64,000 nucleotides of DNA from Pseudomonas oryzihabitans NBRC 102199 (GTDB lineage Bacteria > Pseudomonadota > Gammaproteobacteria > Pseudomonadales > Pseudomonadaceae), in NCBI RefSeq assembly GCF_000730625.1, contig NZ_BBIT01000009.1, forward strand, positions 248,001-312,000. The letters run 5' to 3'. The number at the start of each line of letters is the position of its first letter. Positions within the stretch are counted from its first letter, which is position 1. The position numbers and the translations under genes were made by a program. The notes under the pieces are model-generated. The model searched no databases and was not told the DNA's origin. It worked only from the letters and a program-made list of their open reading frames with translations. This document shows positions 27,295 to 36,650 of this stretch, piece after piece.

Positions 27295-28848
27295 CTAGAC
27301 CGGGACGGCCCCTGGCCGTCCCGCCTCCACCACGAAGCTCGCCCGGGTGCCGCGCCTGGCATCCGGGCGCGTTCGGTCACTGATGGTGCGCAGATCCACC
27401 TGCAGCCGCTCCCGCGTCAGCTCCAGGGCCAGATAGCCACGCTCCCGGCTGTCGAAGAAACGCACCTGGGGATTCTCCGGCAACAGCGCCTGGAAGCGTC
27501 GGTAATCCGGTCCGTCCGAGGTGATGGAGGTGCCGACGAACTCGCTCGCCACCACCGGGCTCCGCTCGTCCTCCGGATCACGGTGCAGATCCGTCACCCA
27601 GAAGGAATGGATGTCCCCGCCCAGGGTCACCGGATTGGCGAGGCGACTCGCGGCCATGGCCGCCAGCAGGCGCTCGCGGGTGGCCGGATAGCCGTCCCAG
27701 CCATCGGTCCAGCGCGCCGGATCGCCATCCGGCAGGCGCTGCCGCAGGGGTGCCAGCAGCAGGTCCTGGGCAATGAGGTTCCACTGCGTACCGTTATGGC
27801 GAAAGCCGTCCAGTAGCCAATCCTCCTGCGCCCGCCCCAACATGCTGCGCGTGGTATCACGCAGGCCCGGGCAATCCGGCGCGACCAGATGGCCACCGCG
27901 GGTCCTGGCCGTCGCGCAGGCCGGTTCGCTGCGGTATTGCCGGCCATCGAGCAGATGGATCTCCGCCAGGTCGCCAAAGCGCCACCGGTCATAGAGGCGC
28001 AGCGCGCTGCCCTGGGTGCGCCAGGCGCGCAGCGGGGCGTGTTCGCGAAAGGCCTGGTAGGCCGCCCGCCGTCGCGCGGCGAAGGCGGCCAGACTGACCC
28101 GGGGATCCGCCGACCAGGGACCGGAATAGTCGTTCTGCACCTCGTGGTCGTCCCAGGTCAGCAGGCTGGTGACATTGGCATGCAGGTACTGCAGATCGGG
28201 ATCGGTGCGGTACAGGGCATGGCGCCGCCGATAGCTGGCCAGGTCGCGGGCCTCCGGCAGGCCGTGGCGGCGGACCGCTGGCAGCAGCAGCGGCACATTG
28301 GATTCATAGATGTAGTCGCCAAGGAACAGCGCCAGGTCCGGCTGCTCCTCGGCCATGTGCCGATAGGCACTGAAGAAGCCCTTCTCATAGTGGGAGCAGG
28401 AGGCGGCCACCAGTTTGAGTCGCTGCGGCGCGCTGGCCGGCGGCGGTAGCGTGAGGGCGCGACCGATGCGACTCTGATGCCCCAGGGCGGTGAAGCGGTA
28501 CCAATAGGGTCGCCCCGGCAGCAGACCCGCCAGGGTGATGGACACGCTGAAGGCCGCCAGGGACTGCGCCTGGACCGTACCGCTCTGCACCACCTGGCGC
28601 AGCCCCGGATCCGGGGCGACCTCCCACCGCACCTCGACCGGGGTACGCAGACCGCCCAGGCCATCCTCGGCCAGGGGATCCGGCGCCAAGCGGGTCCAGA
28701 TGACGAAGCCATCGGCAGCGGGATCGCCACTGGCGACGCCCAGGGTGAAGGGATCCGGTTGCGGTTCACGCGCGCTGCACCCGGCGAACCAGGGCGCGCT
28801 CAGACCCAGACCGAGCAGACCCAGCGCTTGACGTCGAGAGGGATTCAT
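27295..28848 (-). CDS. PhoD-like alkaline phosphatase, Tat-exported
   Basis: A 517-residue metallophosphoesterase of the PhoD family (phosphomonoesters and phosphodiesters, Fe/Ca-dependent in characterised members). The N-terminus MNPSRRQALGLLGLG is a twin-arginine signal that ends in FAGCSA, which also looks like a lipobox. The PhoD N-terminal domain starts at FTLGVASGDPAADGFVIWTR; metal-binding blocks are LVAASCSHYEKGF, LFLGDYIYES, LTWDDHEVQNDYSG and TLGGDIHSFW. ATG 28848 was chosen for its GGAGG and the proper signal start. Induction by phosphate starvation is expected but no Pho box is obvious. Confidence 0.92.
   Translation of the reverse strand: MNPSRRQALGLLGLGLSAPWFAGCSAREPQPDPFTLGVASGDPAADGFVIWTRLAPDPLAEDGLGGLRTPVEVRWEVAPDPGLRQVVQSGTVQAQSLAAFSVSITLAGLLPGRPYWYRFTALGHQSRIGRALTLPPPASAPQRLKLVAASCSHYEKGFFSAYRHMAEEQPDLALFLGDYIYESNVPLLLPAVRRHGLPEARDLASYRRRHALYRTDPDLQYLHANVTSLLTWDDHEVQNDYSGPWSADPRVSLAAFAARRRAAYQAFREHAPLRAWRTQGSALRLYDRWRFGDLAEIHLLDGRQYRSEPACATARTRGGHLVAPDCPGLRDTTRSMLGRAQEDWLLDGFRHNGTQWNLIAQDLLLAPLRQRLPDGDPARWTDGWDGYPATRERLLAAMAASRLANPVTLGGDIHSFWVTDLHRDPEDERSPVVASEFVGTSITSDGPDYRRFQALLPENPQVRFFDSRERGYLALELTRERLQVDLRTISDRTRPDARRGTRASFVVEAGRPGAVPV
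27302..27322. terminator. hairpin at the convergent gntP/phoD ends
   Basis: GGGACGGCC and GGCCGTCCC form a perfect 9-bp stem with a CCT loop, inside the last codons of the PhoD-like gene and 12 bases past the gntP stop. There is no T run, so it is only a possible terminator for gntP. Confidence 0.4.
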
Positions 28849-28910
28849 CCAGGCCTCCACGAAAAGAGGCCAGGGTGACTCAGGCAAATGACAGCGCTAT
28901 GTCGCCCGAC

Positions 28911-29213
28911 TCAGGCCAGCGGCAACTCTTCCAGGATCATCACCTGGGGCGCCTCGGTGAGCAGGCCATCGAGATCGCTCAGCAGCTGCTTGAAGTGCGC
29001 GGTCTCCTCGTGCTCGGCCAGGGCCTCGCGGCTGGCCCAGCGCTCGATGAAGACATAGCGACCCTCGTGGCTCGGATCACGGTGCGGAGTGTAGAAATGG
29101 CAGGCAGCCTCGGCGCGGGAAGGGGCGACGATGGCGCGTAGGGCGTTCTCGACGGCTGCGGCCTGGCCGGGCTTGGCCTGCAGGATGGCGACGACGCGAA
29201 TTTCACTGGTCAT
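28911..29213 (-). CDS. antibiotic-biosynthesis-monooxygenase-domain protein (quinol monooxygenase-like)
   Basis: A 100-residue ABM-domain protein with VVAILQAKPGQAAAVENALR, the spaced His in CHFYTPHRDPS, and RYVFIERWASREALAEHEET, in the order seen in YgiN-type dimeric alpha/beta-barrel proteins. YgiN oxidises quinols; many relatives are uncharacterised. GGAG precedes the ATG. It stands alone between two other leftward genes. Confidence 0.85.
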   Translation of the reverse strand: MTSEIRVVAILQAKPGQAAAVENALRAIVAPSRAEAACHFYTPHRDPSHEGRYVFIERWASREALAEHEETAHFKQLLSDLDGLLTEAPQVMILEELPLA

Positions 29214-29301
29214 GCAAAAAACTCCGAAAATGATGCCTCAGCATGCCGCCTGGACACCCCGAATACCACCGGGGTCGAGAATCGGCCCCGGCTATGGTAG
29301 A

Positions 29302-29706
29302 TCACTGCTTGGCTTTGACGATCTTGTCGATCACCGCATTGCTGCGCTTGATCAGTACATAGTCGGAGCCGATCTTGACCCATTGGCTGTCTTCGCCCGG
29401 CTGCTCCAGGCCGTGCTTCTTGAAGTCCTTGATCACGTACTCGTCGCGGATGTACTTGCGCGGCGCCCGGCCACCCTCTTCGAGTTCAAAGGTAGGATGA
29501 TCAGGGTCATGAGTGACGGCATCATCGCTCTGATTGGCATCCTTCTTGTTGACCTTGTTCTGGTACTGCGAGCTGGTGGGCTCCGAAGCCGCCTTGTCGG
29601 CAGCGGGCTTGACCGGGGTCATGGCCTCGGGCGCGGCCTGGGCCTGCAGGGCGCCGGTCAGGACGACGGTACCCAGGGCCAGAGAGAGCAGCGATTGCTT
29701 GATCAT
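29302..29706 (-). CDS. RcnB-family periplasmic protein
   Basis: A 134-residue exported protein: signal peptide MIKQSLLSLALGTVVLTG through AQA, a charged low-complexity middle, and a C-terminal RcnB domain with the block YVIKDFKKHGLEQP followed by QWVKIGSDYVLIK. RcnB in E. coli takes part in nickel/cobalt homeostasis; other members are uncharacterised. ATG 29706, with AGGAG upstream, is preferred to one seven codons earlier. Confidence 0.82.
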   Translation of the reverse strand: MIKQSLLSLALGTVVLTGALQAQAAPEAMTPVKPAADKAASEPTSSQYQNKVNKKDANQSDDAVTHDPDHPTFELEEGGRAPRKYIRDEYVIKDFKKHGLEQPGEDSQWVKIGSDYVLIKRSNAVIDKIVKAKQ

Positions 29707-29791
29707 GGGGGTGTTTCTCCTCTGCATTCGAGGTTTTGACCCCGGGGTCAGCGGAAAAGCTCCACGAATACCTACGGCTACGCCTTTGGCC

Positions 29792-30043
29792 TTACTGGCA
29801 TTCGTCCCGGTCTGCCTTTACCAGGGTCAGCACCGGGGGCAACTGGCGTGAGCGCTGGGTGGAAAAGGCGTCCAGCGAGCAGCTCAGACGATAGGACTGC
29901 TGGCTGAGGAGTGAGGCCTCCTGACGCAGGGTCAGGAAGTTGAGGAAATAGCGCTGATGCTGGCGCTTGGCCTGGCTACCCCGTTCGAGCAGCCGCCGGG
30001 CTTCCGCCATGGCCATGATGTGGCTATCGATCACGTCCTTCAT
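29792..30043 (-). CDS. hypothetical protein (83 aa)
   Basis: A helical, soluble 83-residue product beginning MKDVIDSHIMAMAEARRLLE with several Gln/Ser-rich turns and no recognisable domain. AGGAA lies nine bases before the ATG. It shares direction with the RcnB gene but is 85 bases upstream of it. I do not recognise a family. Confidence 0.6.
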   Translation of the reverse strand: MKDVIDSHIMAMAEARRLLERGSQAKRQHQRYFLNFLTLRQEASLLSQQSYRLSCSLDAFSTQRSRQLPPVLTLVKADRDECQ

Positions 30044-30215
30044 GCAACGGCTTCCTCATGGCGATGACGATTAGCGAACCTGTCTCCTCTGGACTTTAGC
30101 AGCCTGTTCGAGAGACGGTGGCAAATCCTTTGACTTTTTATCGGCAAGCCAGGGCTGGCGCGCCTTGCAGCACCTCAGGCAGAGTAGCCCACCCCTTGGC
30201 CTGAGGCGCTGCCCC

Positions 30216-31607
30216 ATGGAACGCTGGAAGATTCTCGCCGGCCTGGTGAGCTTTACCTTTTTCATGGAAAACCTCGACGCCACCGTGATCGCCACGGCCC
30301 TGCCGCAGATGGCGGCGTCTTTCGGCCGTGATCCGGTGGACCTAAACCTGGGCATCAGCGCCTATCTGCTGGCCATTGCCGTAGGCATCCCGGTCAGCGG
30401 CTGGATCGCCGAGCGCTTCGGTCCACGACCGGTCTTTACCCTGGCTATTGGCGTCTTCACCCTGGCCTCGCTGCTGTGCGGGATGGCCCTCTCCCTCGAG
30501 CAATTCATCGCCGCGCGCATCCTCCAGGGGCTCGGCGGCGCGCTGATGGTCCCGGTCGGGCGGCTGGTGGTGCTGCAGGTCACCGAAAAGCACGAACTGG
30601 TGCGCGCCATCGCCCTCATCACCTGGCCGGGCCTGGTGGCTCCCGTGCTGGGCCCGCCCCTGGGCGGCCTGATCACCACCTATGCCGACTGGCGCTGGAT
30701 CTTCTATCTCAATCTGCCGCTGGGGTCGATCGCCCTGCTGCTGGCCTGGCGCCTGGTGCCCGCCGACCTGCCGACCCAATGCCATCCGCTGGACTGGCGC
30801 GGCTTCCTGCTGCTGGGCGGGGCCTGCGTCGCCTTCATGTGGGGCGTCGAACGGCTCGGCCAGAACCATGGCAGCCTGGGCAGCAACCTGGCCTGGATGG
30901 GGATAGGGCTGATCCTCGGCACCAAGGCGGTGCGTCACATGACGAAGATCGAACGTCCGCTGATCGATTTTGGCACACTGCGGATTCCCACCTACCGCGC
31001 CGCCATCCTCGGTGGCGGCCTGTTCCGCGTTACCATCGCCACCGCACCCTTTCTGCTCCCCCTGATGTTCCAGCTGGCCTTTGGCCTCGACGCCTTCCAG
31101 GCCGGCCTGCTGCTCCTGGCGCTGTTTGCCGGCAACCTGGCGGCAAAGCCCTTCACCACCGCCGCCATGCGCCGCTTCGGCCTGCGCACCATCCTGACCA
31201 TGAACGGCGTGCTCAGCGCGCTCAGCCTGCTGGCATGTGGCCTGCTCACCCCGGACTGGCCGCTGCCGCTGATCGTGCTGCTGCTGTTCGCCAGCGGCGT
31301 GTCCCGCTCGCTGCAATTCACCGCCAGCAATGCCCTGGCCTTCGCCGACATCCCGAAACCCCAGCTGAGCCATGCGTCCACCCTGTTCAGCACCAATTTT
31401 CAGCTGGCCATGGGCTTGGGCGTGGCCATCGCCGCCCTGCTGCTGCGCGCCTCGATGGAGTGGCACGGCCACCTCGATCCGCAGTTGTCGGACTTCCGGC
31501 TAGCCTTTTGCATAGTGGCCGTGCTCGGCATCCTGAGCACCCTGGATGCCTTCCGCCTGGCCCGCAACGCAGGCGATTCGGTCAGCGGCCACACCGCGAA
31601 AAGCTGA
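30216..31607 (+). CDS. MFS transporter, DHA2 (EmrB/QacA-like)
   Basis: A 463-residue drug:proton antiporter-type permease with about 12-14 helices. Diagnostic motifs: FFMENLDATVIATALPQMA in helix 1 (motif D1 of the 14-helix family), the loop ISGWIAERFG-like VSGWIAERFGPRPVF, and motif C in helix 5 (GLVAPVLGPPLGG). ATG 30216 was chosen because GAGG precedes it and helix 1 then starts normally. No membrane-fusion partner gene is adjacent, so it may act alone. Confidence 0.9.
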   Translation: MERWKILAGLVSFTFFMENLDATVIATALPQMAASFGRDPVDLNLGISAYLLAIAVGIPVSGWIAERFGPRPVFTLAIGVFTLASLLCGMALSLEQFIAARILQGLGGALMVPVGRLVVLQVTEKHELVRAIALITWPGLVAPVLGPPLGGLITTYADWRWIFYLNLPLGSIALLLAWRLVPADLPTQCHPLDWRGFLLLGGACVAFMWGVERLGQNHGSLGSNLAWMGIGLILGTKAVRHMTKIERPLIDFGTLRIPTYRAAILGGGLFRVTIATAPFLLPLMFQLAFGLDAFQAGLLLLALFAGNLAAKPFTTAAMRRFGLRTILTMNGVLSALSLLACGLLTPDWPLPLIVLLLFASGVSRSLQFTASNALAFADIPKPQLSHASTLFSTNFQLAMGLGVAIAALLLRASMEWHGHLDPQLSDFRLAFCIVAVLGILSTLDAFRLARNAGDSVSGHTAKS

Positions 31608-31659
31608 CCGACCGGACAGTGCTCGACCCGATGCCGATTTGGGGGTAAGTCTTAGTGCC

Positions 31660-31687
31660 TTACCCGTGTTAACCGACCTGTTATGAT
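31660..31687 (+). promoter_or_regulatory. candidate promoter of the purine permease gene
   Basis: TATGAT at 31682-31687 is a good -10 box; TTACCC (31660-31665) 16 bases upstream is a weak -35. Confidence 0.4.
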
Positions 31688-31731
31688 GCGCGCCGTTTTT
31701 TCCGATCAGACCGGCGCGCACGAGGCATCCC

Positions 31732-33027
31732 ATGCTGGAAAGACTCTTCCAACTCAAGGCCCACAACACCTCTGTCCGCACCGAACTGCTGGCTGGGGTG
31801 ACCACCTTCCTGGCCATGGCCTACATCCTGTTCGTCAACCCGAGCATCCTCGGCGCGACCGGCATGGACAAGGGCGCGATCTTCGTCGCCACCTGCCTGG
31901 CCGCCGCCATCGGCTCGGCGCTCATGGGACTCATCGCCAACTACCCCATCGCCCTCGCCCCCGGCATGGGCCTCAACGCCTTCTTCACCTACACCGTGGT
32001 CCTGCACCTGGGCCATACCTGGCAGGTGGCCCTGGGCGCGGTGTTCCTCTCGGCGCTGATGTTCTTCCTGCTGTCGATCTTTCGCATCCGCGAATGGATC
32101 ATCAACAGCATCCCGCTCCCGCTGCGCTCGGGTATCGCCGCCGGCATCGGCCTGTTCCTGGCGCTGATCGCCCTGCAGACCGCCGGCATCGTGGTGGGTA
32201 ATCCGGCGACCCTGGTGGGCCTGGGCGACCTGTCCAAACCCGGTCCGCTGCTGGCCATCCTCGGCTTCTTCCTGATCGTCGTGCTCGAGGCGCGCAAGGT
32301 CACCGGCGCGGTGCTGATCGGCATCCTGGTGGTCACCGTGATCGCCATCGCCCTGGGCGTCAGCGCCTTCGGCGGCCTGGTCTCCATGCCGCCGTCGCTG
32401 GCACCGACCTTCCTGCAGCTGGACATCCGGGGGGCCCTGGACGTCGGCCTGATCAGCGTCATCTTCGCCTTCCTGTTCGTCGACCTGTTCGACAACTCCG
32501 GCACCCTGATCGGCGTGGCCAAGCGCGCCGGCCTGATGGGCAAGGACGGCCATCTGCCGAAGATGGGCCGCGCCCTGATCGCCGACAGCTCCGCCGCCAT
32601 GTTCGGCTCGCTGCTGGGCACCTCCACCACCACCAGCTACATCGAATCGGCCGCGGGCGTTTCCGCCGGCGGCCGGACCGGCCTCACCGCCGTGGTGGTC
32701 GCGGTACTGTTCCTGCTGGCGCTGTTCTTCGCTCCCCTGGCCGGCAGCGTGCCGGCCTTCGCCACCGCCCCGGCGCTGTTCTTCATCGCCGTGCTGATGA
32801 CCTCGGGCCTGGCCGAGATCGAGTGGGACGACCTGACCACCGCCGCCCCGGTGCTGGTCACCGCCCTGGCCATGCCGCTGACCTATTCCATCGCCAACGG
32901 CATCGCCTTCGGCTTCATCACCTGGACGGTCATCAAGCTGCTGTCCGGCCGTACCCGCGAGCTGAATTCGGCGCTGATCGTGCTGTCGATCCTGTTCGTC
33001 ATCAAGCTGGGCTGGTTCAACGCCTGA
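31732..33027 (+). CDS. NCS2-family purine permease (AzgA-like)
   Basis: A 431-residue inner-membrane protein of the AzgA-like branch of nucleobase:cation symporter-2. It opens LKAHNTSVRTELLAGVTTFL, and includes the branch hallmarks ANYPIALAPGMGLNAFFTY and FDNSGTLIGVAKRAG, with TSTTTSYIESAAGVSAGGRT later. Characterised members carry adenine, guanine or hypoxanthine by proton symport. A terminator-like hairpin lies just after the stop. Confidence 0.95.
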   Translation: MLERLFQLKAHNTSVRTELLAGVTTFLAMAYILFVNPSILGATGMDKGAIFVATCLAAAIGSALMGLIANYPIALAPGMGLNAFFTYTVVLHLGHTWQVALGAVFLSALMFFLLSIFRIREWIINSIPLPLRSGIAAGIGLFLALIALQTAGIVVGNPATLVGLGDLSKPGPLLAILGFFLIVVLEARKVTGAVLIGILVVTVIAIALGVSAFGGLVSMPPSLAPTFLQLDIRGALDVGLISVIFAFLFVDLFDNSGTLIGVAKRAGLMGKDGHLPKMGRALIADSSAAMFGSLLGTSTTTSYIESAAGVSAGGRTGLTAVVVAVLFLLALFFAPLAGSVPAFATAPALFFIAVLMTSGLAEIEWDDLTTAAPVLVTALAMPLTYSIANGIAFGFITWTVIKLLSGRTRELNSALIVLSILFVIKLGWFNA

Positions 33028-33033
33028 CCCTTC

Positions 33034-33063
33034 ACCCTCGGGGCCCTGGTCCCGAGGGTTTCC
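33034..33063 (+). terminator. terminator after the purine permease gene
   Basis: ACCCTCGGG (33034-33042) pairs with CCCGAGGGT (33051-33059) around an 8-base loop, followed by a short TTT. Confidence 0.7.
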
Positions 33064-33090
33064 CCGCCTTATCGTCTCTCCGGATCTACC

Positions 33091-34179
33091 ATGTCCCAGC
33101 CTTCCTTCGCCCCCGCCGACTACCAGACCCAACTCGATGCCAAGGCCGGTCGCCTGCGCGACCTGCTGGCGCCCTTCCAGGCGCCCGAGCCGGAGGTCTT
33201 CGCCTCGCCGCTGCAGCACTACCGGCTGCGCGCCGAATTCCGCCTGTGGCGGGAGAACGAAGAGCGCCACTACGCGATGTTCGCCCCGGGCGACAAGCAC
33301 ACGCCGATCCTCATCGAGGACTTCCCCATCGCCAGCCAGCGCATCAACGACCTGATGCCCCGGCTCAAGGCCGGCTGGCAGGCGGACGTGGCGCTGTCGT
33401 TCAAGCTGTTCCAGGTGGAATTCCTCACCACCCTGAGCGGCGATGCGCTGATCACCCTGGCCTACCACCGCCCGCTGGACGCCGCCTGGCAGGCCGCCGC
33501 CGAGCGCCTGGCCGCCGACCTCGGTGTCAGTCTGATCGGTCGCTCCCGCGGTCAGCGCCTGGTGATCGGGCGTGACCATGTGCTCGAAGAACTGGAGGTG
33601 GCCGGGAAGACCTATAGCTATCTGCAACCCGAGGGCGGCTTCACCCAGCCCAATGGCACCGTCAACCAGAAGATGCTGACCTGGGCCCATACCGCCCTGG
33701 GCGAGCGCGAGGACGATCTGCTGGAGCTCTATTGCGGCAACGGCAACTTCACCCTGCCGCTGGCCAGCCGGGTCCGCAAGGTGCTGGCCACCGAGGTGAG
33801 CAAGACCTCGGTCAACGCCGCCCTGCACAACCTGGCCAGCAATGGCGTGGACAACGTCAGCCTGGTGCGGCTCTCCGCCGAGGAACTGACCCAGGCGCTC
33901 AACGAGGTCCGTCCCTTCCGGCGCCTGGCCGGCGTGGATCTCAAGAGCTACGACTTCGGCACCGTGTTCGTCGATCCGCCGCGCGCCGGCATGGATCCGG
34001 ACACCTGCGAACTGACCCGCCGCTTCGAGCGCATCCTCTACATCTCCTGCAACCCGGAGACCCTGGCCGAGAACATCGCCCAGCTGCAGGACACCCACCG
34101 CATCACCCGCTGCGCCCTGTTCGACCAGTTTCCCTGGACGCACCACATGGAGAGTGGGGTGTTGCTGGAGCGGCGTTGA
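33091..34179 (+). CDS. trmA: tRNA (uracil-5)-methyltransferase
   Basis: TrmA makes the universal m5U54 in the T-loop of tRNA using S-adenosylmethionine. The 362-residue protein shows the SAM-binding [16 protein letters not shown], the [11 protein letters not shown] motif, the catalytic nucleophile Cys320 in [10 protein letters not shown], and the general-base Glu354 in HHMESGVLL. Length matches the enterobacterial and Pseudomonas enzymes. It lies between a terminator and a repeat array and appears monocistronic. Confidence 0.97.
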   Translation: MSQPSFAPADYQTQLDAKAGRLRDLLAPFQAPEPEVFASPLQHYRLRAEFRLWRENEERHYAMFAPGDKHTPILIEDFPIASQRINDLMPRLKAGWQADVALSFKLFQVEFLTTLSGDALITLAYHRPLDAAWQAAAERLAADLGVSLIGRSRGQRLVIGRDHVLEELEVAGKTYSYLQPEGGFTQPNGTVNQKMLTWAHTALGEREDDLLELYCGNGNFTLPLASRVRKVLATEVSKTSVNAALHNLASNGVDNVSLVRLSAEELTQALNEVRPFRRLAGVDLKSYDFGTVFVDPPRAGMDPDTCELTRRFERILYISCNPETLAENIAQLQDTHRITRCALFDQFPWTHHMESGVLLERR

Positions 34180-34198
34180 GCATCGAGCCAGCCCGCGC

Positions 34199-34683
34199 GG
34201 AAAAGGCTACGCCGTTTTCCACCCTACGCCGGGGCTGAGCGCCTTTCTCCCTTGGGAAGAGGGTTGGGGTGAGGGAAGCCAACAAGCCAAGCCACCCTTG
34301 TTGGGCTTCGCTGCGCTCAACCCAACCTACACGAGCCCGAGGTGGCGCCCCCTTGCCCTGCGGGAGAGGACTGGGGTGAGGGAAGCCACCGAGCCGTAGA
34401 TTGGGTTGAGACAGCTCCACCGTCGAAACCCAACAAGCCAAGCCACCCTTGTTGGGCTTCGCTGCGCTCAACCCAGCCTACAAGAGCCCGAGGTGGCGCC
34501 CCCTCTCCCTCCGGGAGACGGCTGGGGTGAGGGAAGCCGTACCGTAGGTGGGTTGAGACAGCTCCACCGTCGAAGCCCAACAAGCCAAGCCATCCCTGTT
34601 GGGCTTCGCTGCGCTCAACCCAACCTACACGAGCCCGAGGTGGCGCCCCCTCTCCCTCCGGGAGAGGGCTGGGGTGAGGGAGG
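34199..34683. repeat. array of three ~149-bp intergenic repeats
   Basis: The gene-free stretch 34180-34685 holds three near-identical copies of a block that starts AACAAGCCAAGCCA at 34281, 34432 and 34579 (spacing 151 and 147) and ends with GAGAGG...CTGGGGTGAGGGA. Inside are the module C sequence (minus strand GTAGGTTGGGTTGAGCGCAG) and module B (CCCTCTCCC/GGGAGAGGG). At its left edge 34199-34227 carries module A, the TTTTCCACCCTACGCC element that also builds the array at 42.1-42.7 kb. I see no coding sequence. Confidence 0.85.
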
Positions 34684-34685
34684 CC

Positions 34686-35606
34686 CTACTCGTGAAACTC
34701 CGCCACCGTCTCGCGTCGGCCATAGAGGAAGGCGTCGGCCACATGCCGTAGCGGCGCCACGTCCACGTCGGAGCGGTTCTGCGCCACCAGCTCGGCGAAG
34801 CGCGCATAGAGACCGGCGTATTCCTGGTCCGGGCCCTGGTGGCTCAGTTGGCCGTCCAGGTACAGCTCGCTGCCGCCCTTGCTCAGGGTCAGGCGACCCG
34901 CATCGGTGTCGACGTGGATGTCCCAGGTCTGGGGCCCGGTCTGCAGGAAGTCGAAGTCGGCGGCGATGGGCACCCCGGCGCTGTCGACGAAGGCCAGTTG
35001 CGCCGCCACCGGGGTCTGGCAGTTGCCGGGCACCTGCAGCGTCGCCTCCTTGAGAAAGAACGGCCGCGGCAGGATGGCGGTGACAATGGACAGGGCATTG
35101 ATGCCCGGATCGAAGACGCCCATGCCGCCCGGTTCCCAGATCCAGGCCTGACCCGGATGCCAGACGCGCACGTCTTCCTTCCACTCGATCCGGACCGCCT
35201 GGATGCGCTTGCCTTCCAGCCACGCGCGCGCCGGCTGCACGCCCTGAGCATGGCGGGAATGCCAGGTGGCGAACAGCGAAAGACCGGCCGCCTCGGCCTG
35301 GCGCGCCAGGGCGTCCACCTCGCTCAGGGTCGCCCCCGGCGGTTTCTCCAGCATCACGTGCTTGCCCGCCGCCAGGGCCTCGCGGGCCTGTTCGTAGCGC
35401 ACCGCCGCGGGCGCGCAAAGCGACACGGCGTCGATCGCCGGACCGTCTTCGAGCAGGGCGCTCAGGCTGGGATAGTGGGCGACGCCGTCGAGCTGGGCAT
35501 TGCGGCTGGCCACGGCGACCAGCTCGTAGTCGGGATTGGCGGCGAGCGCCGGCAGGTGCTGGTCACGGGCGATCTTGCCCAAACCGACGATGGCTATTCT
35601 TATCAT
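34686..35606 (-). CDS. Gfo/Idh/MocA-family sugar 1-dehydrogenase (L-arabinose/D-galactose type)
   Basis: A 306-residue NAD(P)-dependent oxidoreductase. It has the Rossmann start IRIAIVGLGKIARDQHLPAL, the catalytic-Lys motif MLEKPPGATLSEVDALA, and WHPGQAWIWEPGGMGVFDPG followed by INALSI, which I recognise as the pattern of bacterial L-arabinose 1-dehydrogenase and D-galactose 1-dehydrogenase. These oxidise the pyranose to the lactone as the first step of non-phosphorylative sugar breakdown. The later enzymes (lactonase, dehydratase) are not in the window. The ribosome-binding site is GAGGA. Confidence 0.88.
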   Translation of the reverse strand: MIRIAIVGLGKIARDQHLPALAANPDYELVAVASRNAQLDGVAHYPSLSALLEDGPAIDAVSLCAPAAVRYEQAREALAAGKHVMLEKPPGATLSEVDALARQAEAAGLSLFATWHSRHAQGVQPARAWLEGKRIQAVRIEWKEDVRVWHPGQAWIWEPGGMGVFDPGINALSIVTAILPRPFFLKEATLQVPGNCQTPVAAQLAFVDSAGVPIAADFDFLQTGPQTWDIHVDTDAGRLTLSKGGSELYLDGQLSHQGPDQEYAGLYARFAELVAQNRSDVDVAPLRHVADAFLYGRRETVAEFHE

Positions 35607-35656
35607 GATCGTCCTCGGTAGACGGTAGGAAACCGCCGCCTAGGATCGGGCAATCA

Positions 35657-36541
35657 TCACACCAAAGCAACAGCTTCACGGTCGGTCTGCAGGCTCTCGC
35701 GCAACTCCAGCCAGCTGCGCAGATTGGCCCCCTCGCGGCCCTTGCGCCACATCAGCCAGGTGGTGGCCCGGGCGAAGCGTGCCTGGATTTCGTGACGCTG
35801 CACCCGCTCGCGACCGGGCAGGCTGTCGAGCATGGATTCCGGCATCAGCGCCACTCCGCCGGTGATCACGCAGGCCAGCATGCTGTGGTAGGACTCGATC
35901 TCCATCACCGGTCCGCTGGGCACCCCGGCGGCGGCGTACCAGGTGTCCAGGTAGCGACGATAGGAGCAGCCGGCGCGAAAACCGAACACCGGGCGCCCCG
36001 CCACGTCGGCGGGCGAACGCACCGGACCGAGTTCCAGTCCGGTGATCAGCACCAGGCGCTCCTCGAACCAGGGCTGGCCTTCCAGCGCCGCGTCGGGCGC
36101 CGGGCCGTCCACTAGGGCGGCGTCCAGGCGACCGGCCAGCAGGCCCTCGACCAGTTCGCCACTGGGGCCGCTGTGCACCTGCAGATTCACCTTGGGATAG
36201 CGCTGGTGATAGCGCGCCAGCAGCCCCGGCAGGTGGATGGCCGCGGTGCTGAACATGGAGCCCAGCACGAAGGTACCGGCCGGCTCGCCGCCCTGCACCG
36301 CGCTGCGCGCCTCGTCGGCCAGGGCGAACAGGCGATGGGCGTAGTCCAGCAGCCGGTGGCCGGCGGCGGTCAGGTGCAGCCGCTGGCGTTCGCGCAGGAA
36401 CAGCTCCACCCCCAGTTTGTCTTCCAGCTGGCGCAGGCGCGTGGAGAGATTGGACGGCACCCGGTTGAGCCGCTCGGCGGCCTTCACCAGGGATCCCTCC
36501 TCGGCCACCGCCTGGAAGATGCGTAGCTCTGCGAATTCCAA
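35657..36541 (-). CDS. LysR-family transcriptional regulator
   Basis: A 294-residue LysR regulator with winged-helix residues about 1-60 (LRIFQAVAEEGSLVKAAERL then VPSNLSTRLRQLEDKLG) and a substrate-binding domain from about residue 90. It is divergent from the YbfB-type MFS gene over 109 AT-rich bases and is the likely regulator of that transporter; this regulator-exporter arrangement recurs in Pseudomonas. Ligand unknown. The stop lies 50 bases from the start of the sugar dehydrogenase gene downstream of it. Confidence 0.92.
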   Translation of the reverse strand: MEFAELRIFQAVAEEGSLVKAAERLNRVPSNLSTRLRQLEDKLGVELFLRERQRLHLTAAGHRLLDYAHRLFALADEARSAVQGGEPAGTFVLGSMFSTAAIHLPGLLARYHQRYPKVNLQVHSGPSGELVEGLLAGRLDAALVDGPAPDAALEGQPWFEERLVLITGLELGPVRSPADVAGRPVFGFRAGCSYRRYLDTWYAAAGVPSGPVMEIESYHSMLACVITGGVALMPESMLDSLPGRERVQRHEIQARFARATTWLMWRKGREGANLRSWLELRESLQTDREAVALV

Positions 36542-36650
36542 GGATCACCACCTTTCTCTTTAGCTGAACATCTATTTCTTTATTATTCGTTTTTATTGAT
36601 TAACTTCAAGGCCTAGGCTGTACCCATCCGCTCGCTACTGGAGTCTTGCG

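Noticed and set aside
31681-34146. 821-codon antisense frame over the purine permease and trmA
   Set aside because: Spans two genes and a terminator; Gly/Gln/Asp-rich with no domain.
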